Positions 1 through 11,049 of a stretch of DNA of 64,000 bases are shown one piece after another (position 1 is the first letter of the stretch; every line of letters begins with the position of its first letter). Origin of the DNA: Petrolisthes cinctipes (lineage: Eukaryota; Arthropoda; Malacostraca; Decapoda; Porcellanidae). The position numbers and the translations under genes were made by a program. The stretch spans positions 813,501 through 877,500 of the forward strand of contig JAWQEG010000501.1 of assembly GCA_033782935.1 (NCBI GenBank), in the 5' to 3' direction. The notes below the pieces were generated by a model. The model was given only the letters and a program-made list of their open reading frames with translations. It was not told where the DNA came from and searched no databases.

Positions 1-8
1 AGTTGAGC

Positions 9-216
9 ACAGGTGATCCAAGGTTGGAGACACACATGATCCAGGTCTGGGTGTGGCTGTCTCCTTTAATAAGTGATCCAAGGCTGGGTGTAGTTGTCTT
101 AATAGGTGATCCATGGCTGGATGTGTCTCTTCTTAATATGTGATCCATGGCTTGGTGTGGTTGTCTTAATAGGTGATCCATGGCTGGATGTGTCTCTTCT
201 TAATATGTGATCCAAG
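9..216. repeat. Tandem minisatellite, about 32-33 bp unit
   Basis: The motif GTGATCCA(A/T)GG recurs about every 32 bases, alternating between a form with TGTGTCTCTTCTTAATAT and one with GTGGTTGTCTTAATAG. The array lies just beyond the 3' end of the kinase-like gene. No coding role is seen. Confidence 0.8.
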
Positions 217-372
217 GGTGTCAAGATCCATCTCCGGCAGCAGAGAGGCAGGGCACTGCAATATGGACTCTACTTGTCTCCACTCTACAAACTGGCACAA
301 ACTTAGGCCTCTTTAGGTTATGCTTTCTTGTTCATCTCATTCCTTTGTAAAAATCACTTCTTGGTTCTCATG

Positions 373-1473
373 TTAGGCTACCCTACGAACTTTTGTTTGG
401 GACTCCGTGTCACTGGTGCTGGAGGTACGCTGTCTCTTGTGAGTGATATCACGGCAGTTGTTGGGGCGGCAAGAAACATTTGTGGTGTAGTTTGAACCAC
501 AGTCTTTATTTGAGGTGTTGGAAGCGATAGAGTCATTCTCGTCTGTATCGGTGTTACAGTTATCATCTGTGTCGGTGTTACAGTTATCTTCTGTGAAGGT
601 GTTGAAGTCATCTTCTGTGTCGGTGTTACAGTCATCTTCTGTATCGGTGTTACAGTCATCTTCCGTGTCGGTGTTACAGTCATCTTCTGTGTCAGTGCCA
701 GTATCTTCATCTGTGTCCGAGGAACTAAAAGTGCAGGTAAACAGATTGCCAAACTCGTCAACATATCTCTGTATAGTTGAGGCAAGGGAGGCCATGGTGG
801 GACGTCTGTTGACATTGTAGTGTGTGGTACATTTGATGAGCTTCCTGATGAGACTGGGACACTCAGGGGTAACCATTATGGCACTCATCAACAGGCCCAG
901 GGAGTACACATCATAGCGGTCCATCATGTTATCAGTAGACACCATCTCCAGTGTAATGGTTGTGTCTTGGGTAACATTGCTGGTGATGGATTGTAGTGTT
1001 CCAAGCGAGGCCAAACCCAACTCTATAATAGAGGCTGAGTAGCAGCCACCCTCCTCCTCCTTAATCAAAATGTTGCCTCCACGGATGTCATAGTGGATAA
1101 GACCAGCCTCGTGGAGTTCAGCAAGTGACGTGGCTGCTGCCTGGAAAATCTTCAGCCATTCCTTCAAATTGAGCCTCTCCTCCCGCTGGTGTAGACTGGA
1201 GATGGACTCACCCTCGACGCAGCTCATCACCAACATGGCAGCATCTGAAGCAGTGACTAATAACTTTGGTACTCCTCCTCTCCCTCCAGCCTTCTCCAGT
1301 ACCCAAGCCTCGTGTCTGAATGTCTCTGGATCGTTGGTATATTGGTGTTCCTTCTGGATGGCTTGTTGGCTACGGTACAACACCAGGTAACAGTTTACTC
1401 CTGAACTGGTCATCAGGGGTCTCACCTCCTTAACCTCAGCACGAATCTCGTCGCCAGTCATCAACTTCTTCAT
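373..1473 (-). CDS. Atypical protein-kinase-like protein with acidic repeat tail
   Basis: A 366-residue open frame starting at the first in-frame ATG (1473); the frame stays open upstream to a TTG at 1521, so an upstream exon is possible. Residues 1-245 look like a protein kinase fold: Lys41 in AIQKE, Glu55 in FRHEA, HYDIRGGN with Asp129 and Asn134 at the catalytic loop, DRYDVYSLG (subdomain IX, Asp188) and NRRPTM (subdomain XI, Arg224). The DFG motif is replaced by ELG (Glu151) and the HRD Arg by Tyr, so activity is doubtful. The tail holds an eight-residue repeat (DDCNTDTE type) and ends with basic clusters KRQR and KVRR that could be a nuclear signal. No introns are seen, so a retrocopy or mobile-element origin is possible. 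A second copy at 24067-24384 is truncated. Function is not identified beyond kinase-like. Confidence 0.65.
   Translation of the reverse strand: MKKLMTGDEIRAEVKEVRPLMTSSGVNCYLVLYRSQQAIQKEHQYTNDPETFRHEAWVLEKAGGRGGVPKLLVTASDAAMLVMSCVEGESISSLHQREERLNLKEWLKIFQAAATSLAELHEAGLIHYDIRGGNILIKEEEGGCYSASIIELGLASLGTLQSITSNVTQDTTITLEMVSTDNMMDRYDVYSLGLLMSAIMVTPECPSLIRKLIKCTTHYNVNRRPTMASLASTIQRYVDEFGNLFTCTFSSSDTDEDTGTDTEDDCNTDTEDDCNTDTEDDCNTDTEDDFNTFTEDNCNTDTDDNCNTDTDENDSIASNTSNKDCGSNYTTNVSCRPNNCRDITHKRQRTSSTSDTESQTKVRRVA
545..705 (-). repeat. 24-bp coding tandem repeat (acidic octapeptide)
   Basis: A 24-bp unit (GTCGGTGTTACAGTCATCTT on the plus strand and variants) repeats about six to seven times within the kinase-like gene. 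It encodes DDCNTDTE-type octapeptides. The length is a multiple of three, so copy number can change without breaking the frame. Confidence 0.9.
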
Positions 1474-2035
1474 TGTAGTGAATTCTGGTTCATAGGCAGA
1501 TCTGGAATAATATGCAGTCAACTTGAAAGGTGTACAATTTGAGTTTCTGAGGTGTCAACTTGCTATACATGATAAAATTGATCTACACTAAGCCACTGTC
1601 CACAGCTGAGGTGACCACAACAGTAACAGTAGTCAGTATAGGCCTATTATAGTAACATACAACATTACCAATTGTCAAGGACTCTTGTACATTGATGGAT
1701 GCTTTGTTTACATTCTCTAATTAGAGTGAACACTGTGTTGGATATGAAATATTTATACAACATTATTAGGCTGTATTAAATACACTTTGGTACTATAATG
1801 ATAATTATTATATACGTGTAAATATTGATCAACATGTGGTTCATCATACAATGTGGCCTAGCGATACTTGTAAAGGTACATTATTATTATTATTAATAAT
1901 ATTGGTGGGTGGAAGTATCAGTCAACATGTGATTCATCAAACAATATAGTCTAGTGATACTTGTAAACTGTAAAGGTACATTATTATTATTATTATTATT
2001 AATATTGGTGGGTGGAAGTATCAGTCAACATATGG

Positions 2036-2500
2036 TTGGTACACAATAATATTATAGTAATGTTTGTAAAGGAACATTAATATTATATACTAATATTAGT
2101 CAACATATGGTTGTTTGTAAAGGAACATTATTATTATATACTAATATTAGTCAACATATGGTTGTTTGTAAAGGAACATTAATATTATATACTAATATTA
2201 GTCAACATATGGTTGTTTGTAAAGGAACATTATTATTATATACTAATATTAGTCAACATATGGTTGTTTGTAAAGGAACATTAATATTATATACTAATAT
2301 TAGTCAACATATGGTTGTTTGTAAAGGAACATTAATATTATATACTAATATTAGTCAACATATGGTTGTTTGTAAAGGAACATTAATATTATATACTAAT
2401 ATTAGTCAACATATAGTTGTTTGTAAAGGAACATTAATATTATATACTAATATTAGTCAACATATGGTTGTTTGTAAAGGAACATTAATATTGGTGGATG
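2036..2500. repeat. 51-bp tandem minisatellite
   Basis: A unit beginning AACATATGGTTGTTTGTAAA and ending TACTAATATTAGTC repeats about eight times, period 51. The period is a multiple of three, so it creates a spurious repetitive open frame; I do not call a gene here. Confidence 0.92.
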
Positions 2501-2546
2501 GAAATATAATACAAATCTTGTAAACGTATAACTATGGCCTCACTCA

Positions 2547-2745
2547 ATACAATACATGGTAAATACAGTATGCTATACATTTTAATACAATACATGGTAA
2601 CTACAGTATGCTATACATTTCAATACAATACCTGGTAAATACAGTAAGCTATACATTTCAATACAATACATGGTAAATACAGTATGATATACATTTCAAT
2701 ACAATACATGGTAAATACAGTATGCTATACATTTTAATATAATAC
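2547..2745. repeat. 38-bp tandem minisatellite
   Basis: AATACAATACATGGTAAATA followed by CAGTATGCTATACATTTC repeats about five times. The duplicate copy (27207-27435) has about six units. Confidence 0.9.
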
Positions 2746-2929
2746 TATGTAATAAATACCAAACATTAGTTCTTGGTTGCATTGTGTATTACAATTACTA
2801 TTTTTTCAATCTATAACATTATGTGGTGTTCTGTACAGTACGGCAAAGAATTATTTATGAGTGTCCCTCTCGGAATACAAAAATAATATTAACACGTGAT
2901 AATTGTATTAATATCTATTTTATTACCAT

Positions 2930-3240
2930 ACCTTTACAATGATATGAATATCATTAAACAGTGTTGATTTGTATCTTTATATTAACACCCGATATATAGA
3001 TATTGTTTTTTTGTTACCTTAACATTGATACGAGTATCATTAAACAGTGTTAAGTTGTATTCATATCTTTATATTAACACCCCACCCAATATATAGATAT
3101 TGTTTTTTTGTTACCTTAACATTGATACGAGTATCATTAAACAGTGTTAAGTTGTATTCATATCTTTATCATTATATTAATATATGATATATTATTGTTT
3201 ATTTTATTACCTTTACATTGATATGAATATCATTCAGCTG
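2930..3240. repeat. AT-rich repeat of about 100 bp, three units
   Basis: Units contain CATTGATACGAGTATCATTA and then ATATTAACACC(C) and GATATATAGATATTG. Three degenerate units here, fewer in the copy at 27600-27840. Confidence 0.75.
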
Positions 3241-3302
3241 TATCAAGTCGTGTCCATATATTTATTATTTTACACATACGGTAAATATGATGGGTCGTTC
3301 TG

Positions 3303-3510
3303 AGGATAAGGACGGTACTGTATTATTATTAAACCTCTCAGAGGAAAAAAAATTTCGTCGCTCAATTCGTATTGGAAAATAATAGAAAGTGAGGAATGAA
3401 GAGAACTTTTCTCCGAAGGCTAAGGATGGTACCGGTATTATTATTATATTTCTTAGAGGAAAATTATTGGTATTGAGGAATGAACATAACTATTCCTCCA
3501 AGTAGAAATT
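3303..3510. repeat. Diverged tandem duplication of about 110 bp
   Basis: The series GGTACTG-TATTATTATT...CTCAGAGGAAAA...GAGGAATGAAGA recurs as GGTACCGGTATTATTATT...CTTAGAGGAAAA...GAGGAATGAACA. Positions 3511-3870 show nothing else I can support. Confidence 0.6.
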
Positions 3511-3872
3511 CAATAATACCTGCCCAACTCTCGTGTCAACTTTTCACTATGTTCTCTAAATATCTTTCAGGGATAGGCTAGGGGCCTAAGTGAGTTTAGT
3601 AATAATTTCTTTTCAACCAACAAGGTGTACAGTCATGGTCGGTCATAAATAATCATCCATATAGGGGTAACTTCCGTAAGAGTTTGACAACTTCCCTCTG
3701 TTCCTTTCCTGATAAACTTTCCAATAAATAGGTTAAGTACCATTTGTTAATTTACTACAAGCAGTTACACACTACGGTACTTACAACAATAACATCATAA
3801 TTATGAAATAATTTAGACAGTAAATTGTTTGAGATACTAATATGTGGATTATTATTATTGACCACGATTGTA

Positions 3873-4797
3873 CACTCTCCCAAAAAAGTATCGGCATTGC
3901 TGGCTAGATCCTGCTGGGAAAAGATGGAAGCTACATGTATGACTGTACTGTGGGGTTGGTATTCCTGCTGGCAATGAGTTGACTCATTTCTGTACTAACG
4001 TGAAATCCTCTGGCATACATAATTTATGCATTAGGTAAGTCGTGGAGTAAGAGTTGTGACTTCATTTTTACAGATATATGTTATGTGATTTTAATGATTG
4101 ATGGTTTGGGGAATTTACTGAATTATTGAATATAATGAGAATGATAACCCAGAGAATAAAGTTACCAAATCGGATTTTAACCAAAAAGGAATCTTTGAGT
4201 AGATTTGCTGTAACTGTAGTATTTTGTCTTAAATATAATGCAGTTATAGCATAGGGTAGGATTAAGTAAGCTTATGCTTTTTCTTCTCATACTTCTAAAT
4301 AAAGTTTTGTAAAGTAACACAAACAGACATTGCCCTATCTAGAAAGTGACGTGTATAAACAAACATGTGAAGAAACCAACACCTCAAAGCTTCACTCGAT
4401 AATCTCGGGGCCTCAGTCTCAGGCCACGACTGACGTTCTCCTGTCCCGAGGTAGAGGTATATAAAAAAAGTAAAAATAAAATAAAATAAATAAAAAGAAA
4501 GATAACCTTATATACCATTCGGCAACTACGGTGTGGATTAGCTGTTTTCAGCATTAGAAAGGGGCAAATCTTACGATAATATTTTTAATTTCTCTAATAG
4601 GTAAAGAAATGCGAATATGTTTCGATTTGCATCCACTATAGTTTCTCTGACTCATGAAGCAATACGAATATGCATAATTGGCAACTGATCGGCAGGAATA
4701 CCACTATCTATAAGGTTTCAAAGCAATGTACCATAATGCTACGTTTATTGTCGTTTTCGTTCATTCGGTAAAATGCCGATACTTTTTTGGGAGAGTG
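3873..4797. mobile_element. TA-flanked inverted-repeat transposon (Tc1/mariner-type, non-autonomous)
   Basis: The ends are a perfect inverted repeat of at least 25 bp (CACTCTCCCAAAAAAGTATC, then GGCAT) flanked by TA at 3871-3872 and 4798-4799. TA target duplication is characteristic of Tc1/mariner elements. The 925-bp body has no transposase and contains a SINE fragment. Sub-terminal sequence is also partly inverted (GGTTGGTATTCCTGC near 3954 against GCAGGAATACCAC near 4693). Confidence 0.8.
4335..4500 (+). mobile_element. SINE 3' fragment (headless)
   Basis: Contains GTGACGTGTATAAA, then AATCTCGGGGCCTC and TCCCGAGGTAGAGGTATATA followed by an A-rich tail. These blocks match the body of the SINE at 12445-12887 and the fragment at 17124-17312. 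The tRNA-related head is missing and the middle is diverged. Confidence 0.65.
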
Positions 4798-4799
4798 TA

Positions 4800-4920
4800 C
4801 GTTTATTACACACACACACACACACATTTGTACGTTTATTACACACACACATATGTAGCTTTTTTACACACACACGCACACGCACATTTGTACGTTTATT
4901 ATACACACACACATATATGT
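4800..4920. repeat. CA-rich satellite (TACGTTTATTACACAC)n
   Basis: Repeats of TACGTTTATTACACACAC. The same satellite resumes at 7430, so the element at 4922-7429 sits inside it. Confidence 0.85.
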
Positions 4921-4921
4921 A

Positions 4922-5786
4922 CAGTCACTCATAAAAATTAAGACCCCCACAGGCCAGTCATCTTCTTATACTTGTGATATCGGTTCTGGCAACAGTGTAC
5001 GTGACGTCAGTGATGGCGCTTGAGAGATGAAGTTGATTTGCTCGACACATTTGTAACTAATGGTAGATAAGACGAAGCATGAGTTGGGATAATGTTTCGA
5101 GCAAACCAACCTTCCTCCAAACACAAGCCACACCACACCACCTCTGACGTTTACACTCCCGTGAGGCCCACCCAGCGTTGTCAATGTTGGCCGAGATAAC
5201 CCTGAAACACTAGTTGTGAGCTCTGCTCGCTCAAACCATTCACTGGTGGGAGGGAGAAGTAAGGAGGGATTTGAGGAGGGTAGGGGGGGTGCCTATACAA
5301 GAGAGGTGAGAAATTATTCTTGGGGAGGTGAAAAATGTGTGGAAACTTTAATAAAATTACGAAAATACACCCGGTTATCAATTATTTATATACCGATATT
5401 CGTGTCAATTATTAACATAATTAAAGGTAAGATTAACTTTTTCATATTATGATGTAACACAAAAACAACCGAGGTAATATTATTTTATACTTTTTTCGTA
5501 TAATATTTAATGGTTATCATCAAGCACTAAATGCTGAAAAATATTTACACAATAACTGAATAAGAATCATGAACCAGAATGCTATTTATTAAATGAAGCA
5601 AATGTGAATACCTTTATATTACATGTGTCAAGTGTTGATACCACTAACACACACTTCTATTTCCCCCGTATCTATCTAACAGTTTATAATCGTGTCAAAT
5701 ATCAAGGCTCTCATTATCCCTCACGTGATAGCAACCTTGTAATATTCAGAATACTTTTAATAATAGCCTGTTGTATTGAATATAGT
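4922..5786 (+). repeat. Left arm of fold-back transposon
   Basis: Inner end contains ATCAAGGCTCTCATTATCCC and CAACCTTGTAATATTCAGAA, both found inverted near 6750-6820. Open frames in this arm are mirrored in the right arm and are not genes. Confidence 0.85.
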
Positions 5787-6112
5787 GAACACGTGCTGTT
5801 TGATAATTTACTATAAATCCCTCAGTATTTCATCTGTTTCTTGGGAGCAATTTTTTTTTATTTTGGCAGATAATACATGTGAGCAGAGGCCAGGGAGATT
5901 GCGTCTGGCACCCACAGGCTTGTCAACTTTTTTTTTTTTTTTTTTGCATTAATTAGAGATTGACGTTGACTCTAGTCTCGTTAGCCCAAATTAGTTTTGA
6001 TACTCCAAGATGATTATGAGTTGGTTGAAAACCACTAAACTGGTAAGGGTATTGAAGACTGAGTGTGGAAATATTCCCTCTCCAACATGTTGGCAGTCCT
6101 GATGACTTGAAG

Positions 6113-6412
6113 ATGTGTAAGGTGGTGCAGTCAGTCAGTTCACAAGACAAGGTGTATATGGAAATTCACACTAATATCAACCTTGTAGCAGAAGACAGTA
6201 AAGACCAATACGGCATCAAATACAACGGTGTGATTAGTGGTAGAGTGTATATGGAAATTCACACTAATATCAACCTTGTAGCAGAAGACAGTAAAGACCA
6301 ATACGGCATCAAATACAACGGTGTGAGTATTGGGAAAGTGTTGTATGATGGGAAACACAGGATTTCAGACCTTAACACGCCTTCAATAAAGTTTAATTTT
6401 AAGAAATGTTGA
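6113..6412 (+). CDS. Short open frame in the centre of the fold-back element (doubtful)
   Basis: A 99-residue frame starting at the first ATG (6113). It contains a perfect 93-bp direct duplication (starts at 6152 and 6245) repeating a 31-residue block that begins VYMEIHTNINLVAEDS. No family is recognised and no splice or promoter signal is obvious. It may be captured host sequence or a chance frame kept open by a duplication that is a multiple of three. Confidence 0.2.
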   Translation: MCKVVQSVSSQDKVYMEIHTNINLVAEDSKDQYGIKYNGVISGRVYMEIHTNINLVAEDSKDQYGIKYNGVSIGKVLYDGKHRISDLNTPSIKFNFKKC

Positions 6413-6732
6413 AAATAGTTGCCAGCTTCTTTATTAACATGTCCGATGAAACCTCAACTGTGCATCCCATGCATTACTTGATGGAACTATTACAATGTTT
6501 AAATAATTATGAATATAATTCTCTCACAACTAATGACAGATAAAACCAATAGAACCTCTGTCACCAACATTATTATGTTATGTGTGTGTGTACTGGCTTA
6601 TATAATTATATAAGTATATTACATGCACACAGAAAAGAGAGATACACACGGAGAAGAGAGATACAGACCAAATAATAATTTTTGCTACCAAGAGACAAAT
6701 GACAAAACAAGGGTTTCATAGTCAAATTCCAA

Positions 6733-7429
6733 TATTTCAATACAACAGGCTATTATTAATAGTATTCAGAATATTACAAGGTTGCTATCACGTGAGGGAT
6801 AATGAGAGCCTTGATATTTGATTATAAACTGTTATGTAGATACGGGGGAAATGGAAGTGTGTGTTAGTGGTATCAACACTTGACACATGTAATATAAAGA
6901 TATTCACATTTGCTTCATTTAATAAATAGCATTCTGGTTCATGATTCTTATTCAGTTATTGTGTAAGTATTTTTCAGCGTTTAGTGCTTGATGATAACCA
7001 TTGAATATTATACGAAAAAATACCGTATACAATAATATTACCTCGGTTGTTTTTGTGTTACATCATAATATTAAAAACTTAATCTTACATTTAATTATGT
7101 TAATAATTGACACGAATGTCGGTATATAAATAATTGATAACTGGGCTTCCACACATTTTTCACCTCCCCAAGAACAATTTCTCACCTCTCTTGTATAGCC
7201 AGGCACCCCCCCTACCCTCCTCAAATCCCTCCTTACTTCTCCCTCCCACCAGTGAATGGTTCGAGCGAGCAGAGCTCACAACTAGTGTTTCGGGGTTATC
7301 TCGGCCAACATTGACAACGTTGGGTGGGCCTCACGGGAGTGTGACCAGCTGTACAATGTTACCAGAACCGATATCACACCACTTAAAAGGTGTCTTGCCT
7401 GGGGGTGTCTTTACTTTTATGAGTGACTG
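6733..7429 (-). repeat. Right arm of fold-back transposon
   Basis: Reverse complement of 4922-5786 with a deletion of about 150 bp near its outer end. Single-base differences between arms show they have diverged since they formed. Confidence 0.85.
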
Positions 7430-7690
7430 TACGTATATTACACACAGACACACGCAAATGTACGTTTATTACACACACACAATCACACACACATATACGT
7501 TTATTACACACACACACAAATGTGCATGTGTTTGTGTACGTGTGTGAGTGTAAATGTGTGTGTGGAATAGTTTACACACACACACACATCAGCATGACAC
7601 ACAGGTACCACACTCGCGCACCACATGGTTATGGTGGTATGTGATTGTCGGTGTGTGTTTGTGTGTTGTGGTGGCAGTGTGGAGTTAGTG
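7430..7690. repeat. CA/GT-rich satellite and microsatellite
   Basis: Continues the TACGTTTATTACACAC satellite after the fold-back element and grades into mixed (CA)n and (GT)n. It abuts the 3' end of the decayed gypsy element, whose 3' LTR is not seen. Confidence 0.8.
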
Positions 7691-10420
7691 TGTGTGTTGG
7701 TGTGTGCTGGCTTCACTTGTTCCCAGGACTTGACATATGGCTTCCCAGCTACCTGTATAGTCACAGTAGTGTCTGTCCTGGCGATCACAGAGTAAGGTCC
7801 AGTGTATGGTTTCTGCAGTGGTGTGCGGTGGGCATCCATGCACAGGAATAGGTTGCTCATCGAAAGGAGTCCTCGGGGTGTGTAGGGAGGTCTGGACTCT
7901 GCTGGAAGTGTCGAGGTCTGGTGTTGTGAGTTGGCCTGGCAGGCGGAGGTCCTCCCTGAGCACTAACTCCGCTGGGGAATGGTGTAGGTCCTCCTTGACC
8001 GTGGTGCCAATGGTGAGAAGGATGAGAAGTAGGGCGCCTGTCCATTGGGTTGCAGCACCAGGAAGGCGTCCTTAAATCTCCTATGCAGGCGTTTTACCAT
8101 GCTGTTACTGCAAGGGTGGTAAGCTGTGGTCCTCTGGTGGCGGGTTCTTAGGAGATGGAGCATGTCTTGCCACGCCTTTGACTCAAACTGGGTTCCCTGG
8201 TCTGTGACGATTACAGCCAAGGGACCGAAGTTGGCCTCCCAGTTACTGAGGAAGTGGTGGGCAGTACCTTCAGCGGTGATGTCGTCCATGGGGGTTGTGG
8301 TACACCCACGTGTCATCCTGTCCATGCATGTCAGTAGGTAGCGTGAGTGGCAGGGCGGAGACAGGGGTCCCACGATGTCGATATGCACGATGTGGAACCT
8401 ACTGGTAGGCACAGAGAACTCATGGACCGGGGGTCGGGTGTGGCGTCCTACCTTAGCACGCTGGCAAGGGATGCAAGAGGCGACCCACTCCTTCACTTGT
8501 TTCCTCATACCTGGCCAGACTGCTCAGCGGCTGATTAGGCAGAGAGTATCTGCAACGCCTGGGTGGTTGAGAGAATGGTAATGGTTGAATACCTTCAGCG
8601 ATGTGCTGCACCACAGCTTGGTGACCACATCTGGGGTGGTCAAGTACTCCAGGCGGAGTTCAGTGTCGCCTGTAAGGAGGTCCTGGAGGTGTGTGTTGGT
8701 GACCTGAGCTGCAGTGATGGCCAGGAAGTTGAGTGAAGGCATCTGCTGGATCGTAGCGATGTTGGGTTTTAGCTGGAGTGATCTTGATAGGGCGTCGGTT
8801 ACGGCGTTGTCCTCGCCTCTGACATGGCGAATGTCGGTGGTGAACTCAGATGGAAATGCCAGATGGCGTGTCACCCTAGGCAACCAGTTTGTGTCCAGCT
8901 GCTGCATCACCATCGTCCATGGCTTGTGGTCGGTGTGGATATGGAACCTCCTACCTTTCAAGAAATGGCGGATGTGTTTGACTGCATCATGATTGGCCAC
9001 TATCTCTCTGTCGAAGACACTGTACTTCCGCTCTGGTGGCTCAGGTCGCTTGCTGCAAATCGTGTAGATGAATGTTTGTGTGTGTGGAGTTGGGTAGGAA
9101 AGGAGGGTGTTGTCTGCTAGCTTCGTCTTGATGCTGTTGAAGGCTTCTTCAGCTATTGTGGACCATACCAACTTATTCTGCGATGTCTTCTTCAGTTCTT
9201 TTAGGAGGTTGTGGAGTGGTGTGAGTGCAGCGGCGGCGTGGGAGATGAAGCGGTGGTAGTAATTAACCTCCCCATGAATTCCCTGAGTTTCCTGGTGGTG
9301 GTAGGTAGTGGAAACTCCCTGACGGCCTCTACCTTCTGTGAGAGGGGGGTGATGCCGTCAGGTGTAACACAGTCCCCGAGGAAGTCGAGAATGTCAGCTC
9401 CCAGGACTCATTTGGAGGGTTGGACCTTTAATCCGTACTGCTGCAGTCTGCCAAATAGTTTTTTCAGGTGTTGTAGGTGCTGTATGTGTGTGTCGGAAGC
9501 CGCTAGGATTTTGTCGATATACACCACCACCCAGTCGAGCCCCTCAGTACCTTGTCCAAGAACCGATGGAAGGTCTGGGCGGTGTTGCGTAGGCCTAAGT
9601 TCATGGACGGGAACTCTTCCAAACCGAAGGGCATGGTGATACCCATTTTCTTGATGTCGTCCTCCGCAACAGAGATTTGGTGGAATGCCTGTACCAGGTC
9701 TATGTTTTAGATTACCTCACATCACTGAAGCTTGGAGAGAAAGTCTAGGATGTGCGATATTGGGTACCTGTCGGGTGTGGTGGCAACGTTCAGAGCTCAG
9801 TAGTCACCACATGCCCTCCATTTTCCTTCCTGCTGCTTTGGCACCATATGTACTGACAACACCCAAGCACTGTCTGATGGTCTCGCTATCCCGTGTTTAA
9901 GCATGACATTAAACTCATGTTTCGCTGCCTCCAGATGCTTGGGGGCATCCTCCGGGGCTTGGCGAAACAGGGGGATCCAGTAGTGGTGATGGTGTGGCGT
10001 ATGCTGGGGTCGTGTGTGTGTTGTGTGGTAGTGGTAGAAAGCAGCACTGGGAACTCCTGCAGTAGGGCGTCGTATGGGCTGGCTTAAAGGATGTGTGTGA
10101 TGGTAGGTGTCGACTGGCGCCAGTGTTTCATCGGGATGGTGGTTCCTGGTGGCTGGTGGATTAGGCAGCGTCTCTTGGCGTCGATCAGCAGATCGTGCGC
10201 TGTGAGGAAGTCTAACCCCAGGATGGAGCCTTGTACGTCTGCTATGACGAAGGGCCACACCACATATTCCTGGTGTACAAGGGTGATGCCCCTACTCCTT
10301 GTACCGTATGTGGCGATGAGCTACTTGTTTGCTGCTAGCAGGTCATACGACCTCTGCCTGTCTTTATCTTGAGGTGGGACTACCTACACTCACTTCGGAT
10401 CCTGAGTTGATGAGGAAGTG
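7690..10420 (-). pseudogene. gypsy-type pol remnant (protease, RT, RNase H, integrase)
   Basis: Pieces in different frames line up with pol of the plus-strand element. Protease-downstream block near 10230 (LGLDFL and HDLLID); RT near 10258-9500; RNase H and thumb near 9171-8700 with HTDHKPW; zinc-binding and integrase core 8560-7700. In the integrase the two Asp positions are present (VHIDIVGP, TDQGTQFE) but the catalytic Glu is Lys (SMVKRLHRRF). Frameshifts near 8520, 9200 and 9700 and in-frame stops make it non-functional. Domain order is protease-RT-RNase H-integrase as in Ty3/gypsy. Confidence 0.85.
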
Positions 10421-11049
10421 TTCACCTGACCCTAGGTCTTCCACCCACAGGAGAGTACGGGCGTTCTGGTGGGCCATATGTGGAGAGATGGTAGTGTGTT
10501 GCTGGGCATATGTTAGCGGTGTGGGCATCCCTGCCAGGTTTGCAGAGGTGCTGTGTTCGGTTGAAGGAGGTGTGTGGTGTTGGTGGGTAGGTGTCGTCGT
10601 AGTTGGCCCTGTTTTGGAGTGTGTGGTGTGGGCAGTAGCATGGAGGGCGATGTTTTATCACCGTCTTATTCATTTCCCTTGTTCAGTCTAGCAGCAGAGC
10701 GAGTAGAAGAGGCGCCCCACTGGCATGGGAAGGAGGCAGTTGCGTGCTAGGGAATCGAACCTCTGATGGTATAAGCACAGTTGTGGGTCATGCCAGTGTT
10801 GCTGTAATGGGACTGTTGATGGAAGCTGCTGGGTAGGGGGTAGCTGGTGAATAGGTGGTGCTCACTGCTGCTGGTGGCATAGTGGTGGGGCTTGGAGTTG
10901 GGGGTCGAGTTTGGTGGAAAGGGCCTTGAGTCGTTGTGCTAGGTTGGCGACGTCGTGAGGTGGCGTGTGTGTGTGTTGCTGCTGAAGTGTTGGTAGGTTG
11001 ACAGGCATGGCCTGTGTAGCGGAGGTGTGTTGAGTAGGCCATGTACCCA

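Larger units (their letters stand above)
1204..3316. other. Duplicated segment, copy 1
   Basis: This segment (5' third of the kinase-like gene and its AT-rich upstream region) is repeated at 24067-27916 with high identity by eye. Copy 1 has one 87-bp unit near 1634 where copy 2 has three, and about eight 51-bp units where copy 2 has one or two. Copy 2 also carries a 2-kb element insertion and ends at an LTR element. Confidence 0.9.
4922..7429. mobile_element. 2.5-kb fold-back transposon with very long inverted arms
   Basis: Termini are CAGTCACTCATAAAA at 4922 and its reverse complement TTTTATGAGTGACTG ending at 7429, each flanked by TA (4920-4921 and 7430-7431). The two arms (4922 to about 5786, about 6733 to 7429) are reverse complements over most of their length; the right arm lacks roughly 150 bp present near 4980-5150. 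The centre is about 0.95 kb and unrelated to a transposase I can recognise. TA target, CAGT-type ends and satellite on both sides support a Tc1/mariner-type non-autonomous insertion. Confidence 0.85.

Noticed and set aside
2107..2523. 138-residue repetitive open frame
   Set aside because: It is the translation of the 51-bp minisatellite, whose period is a multiple of three. The duplicated copy at 27 kb has only a remnant, so there is no conserved coding sequence.
5216..5452. Small genes in the arms of the fold-back element
   Set aside because: The frames are mirror images of frames in the other arm and show no start context, splice sites or family.
7430..7860. Extended integrase C-terminus reading through CA repeats
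   Set aside because: Similarity to the plus-strand element ends near 7700; the remaining Thr/His-rich sequence is satellite.
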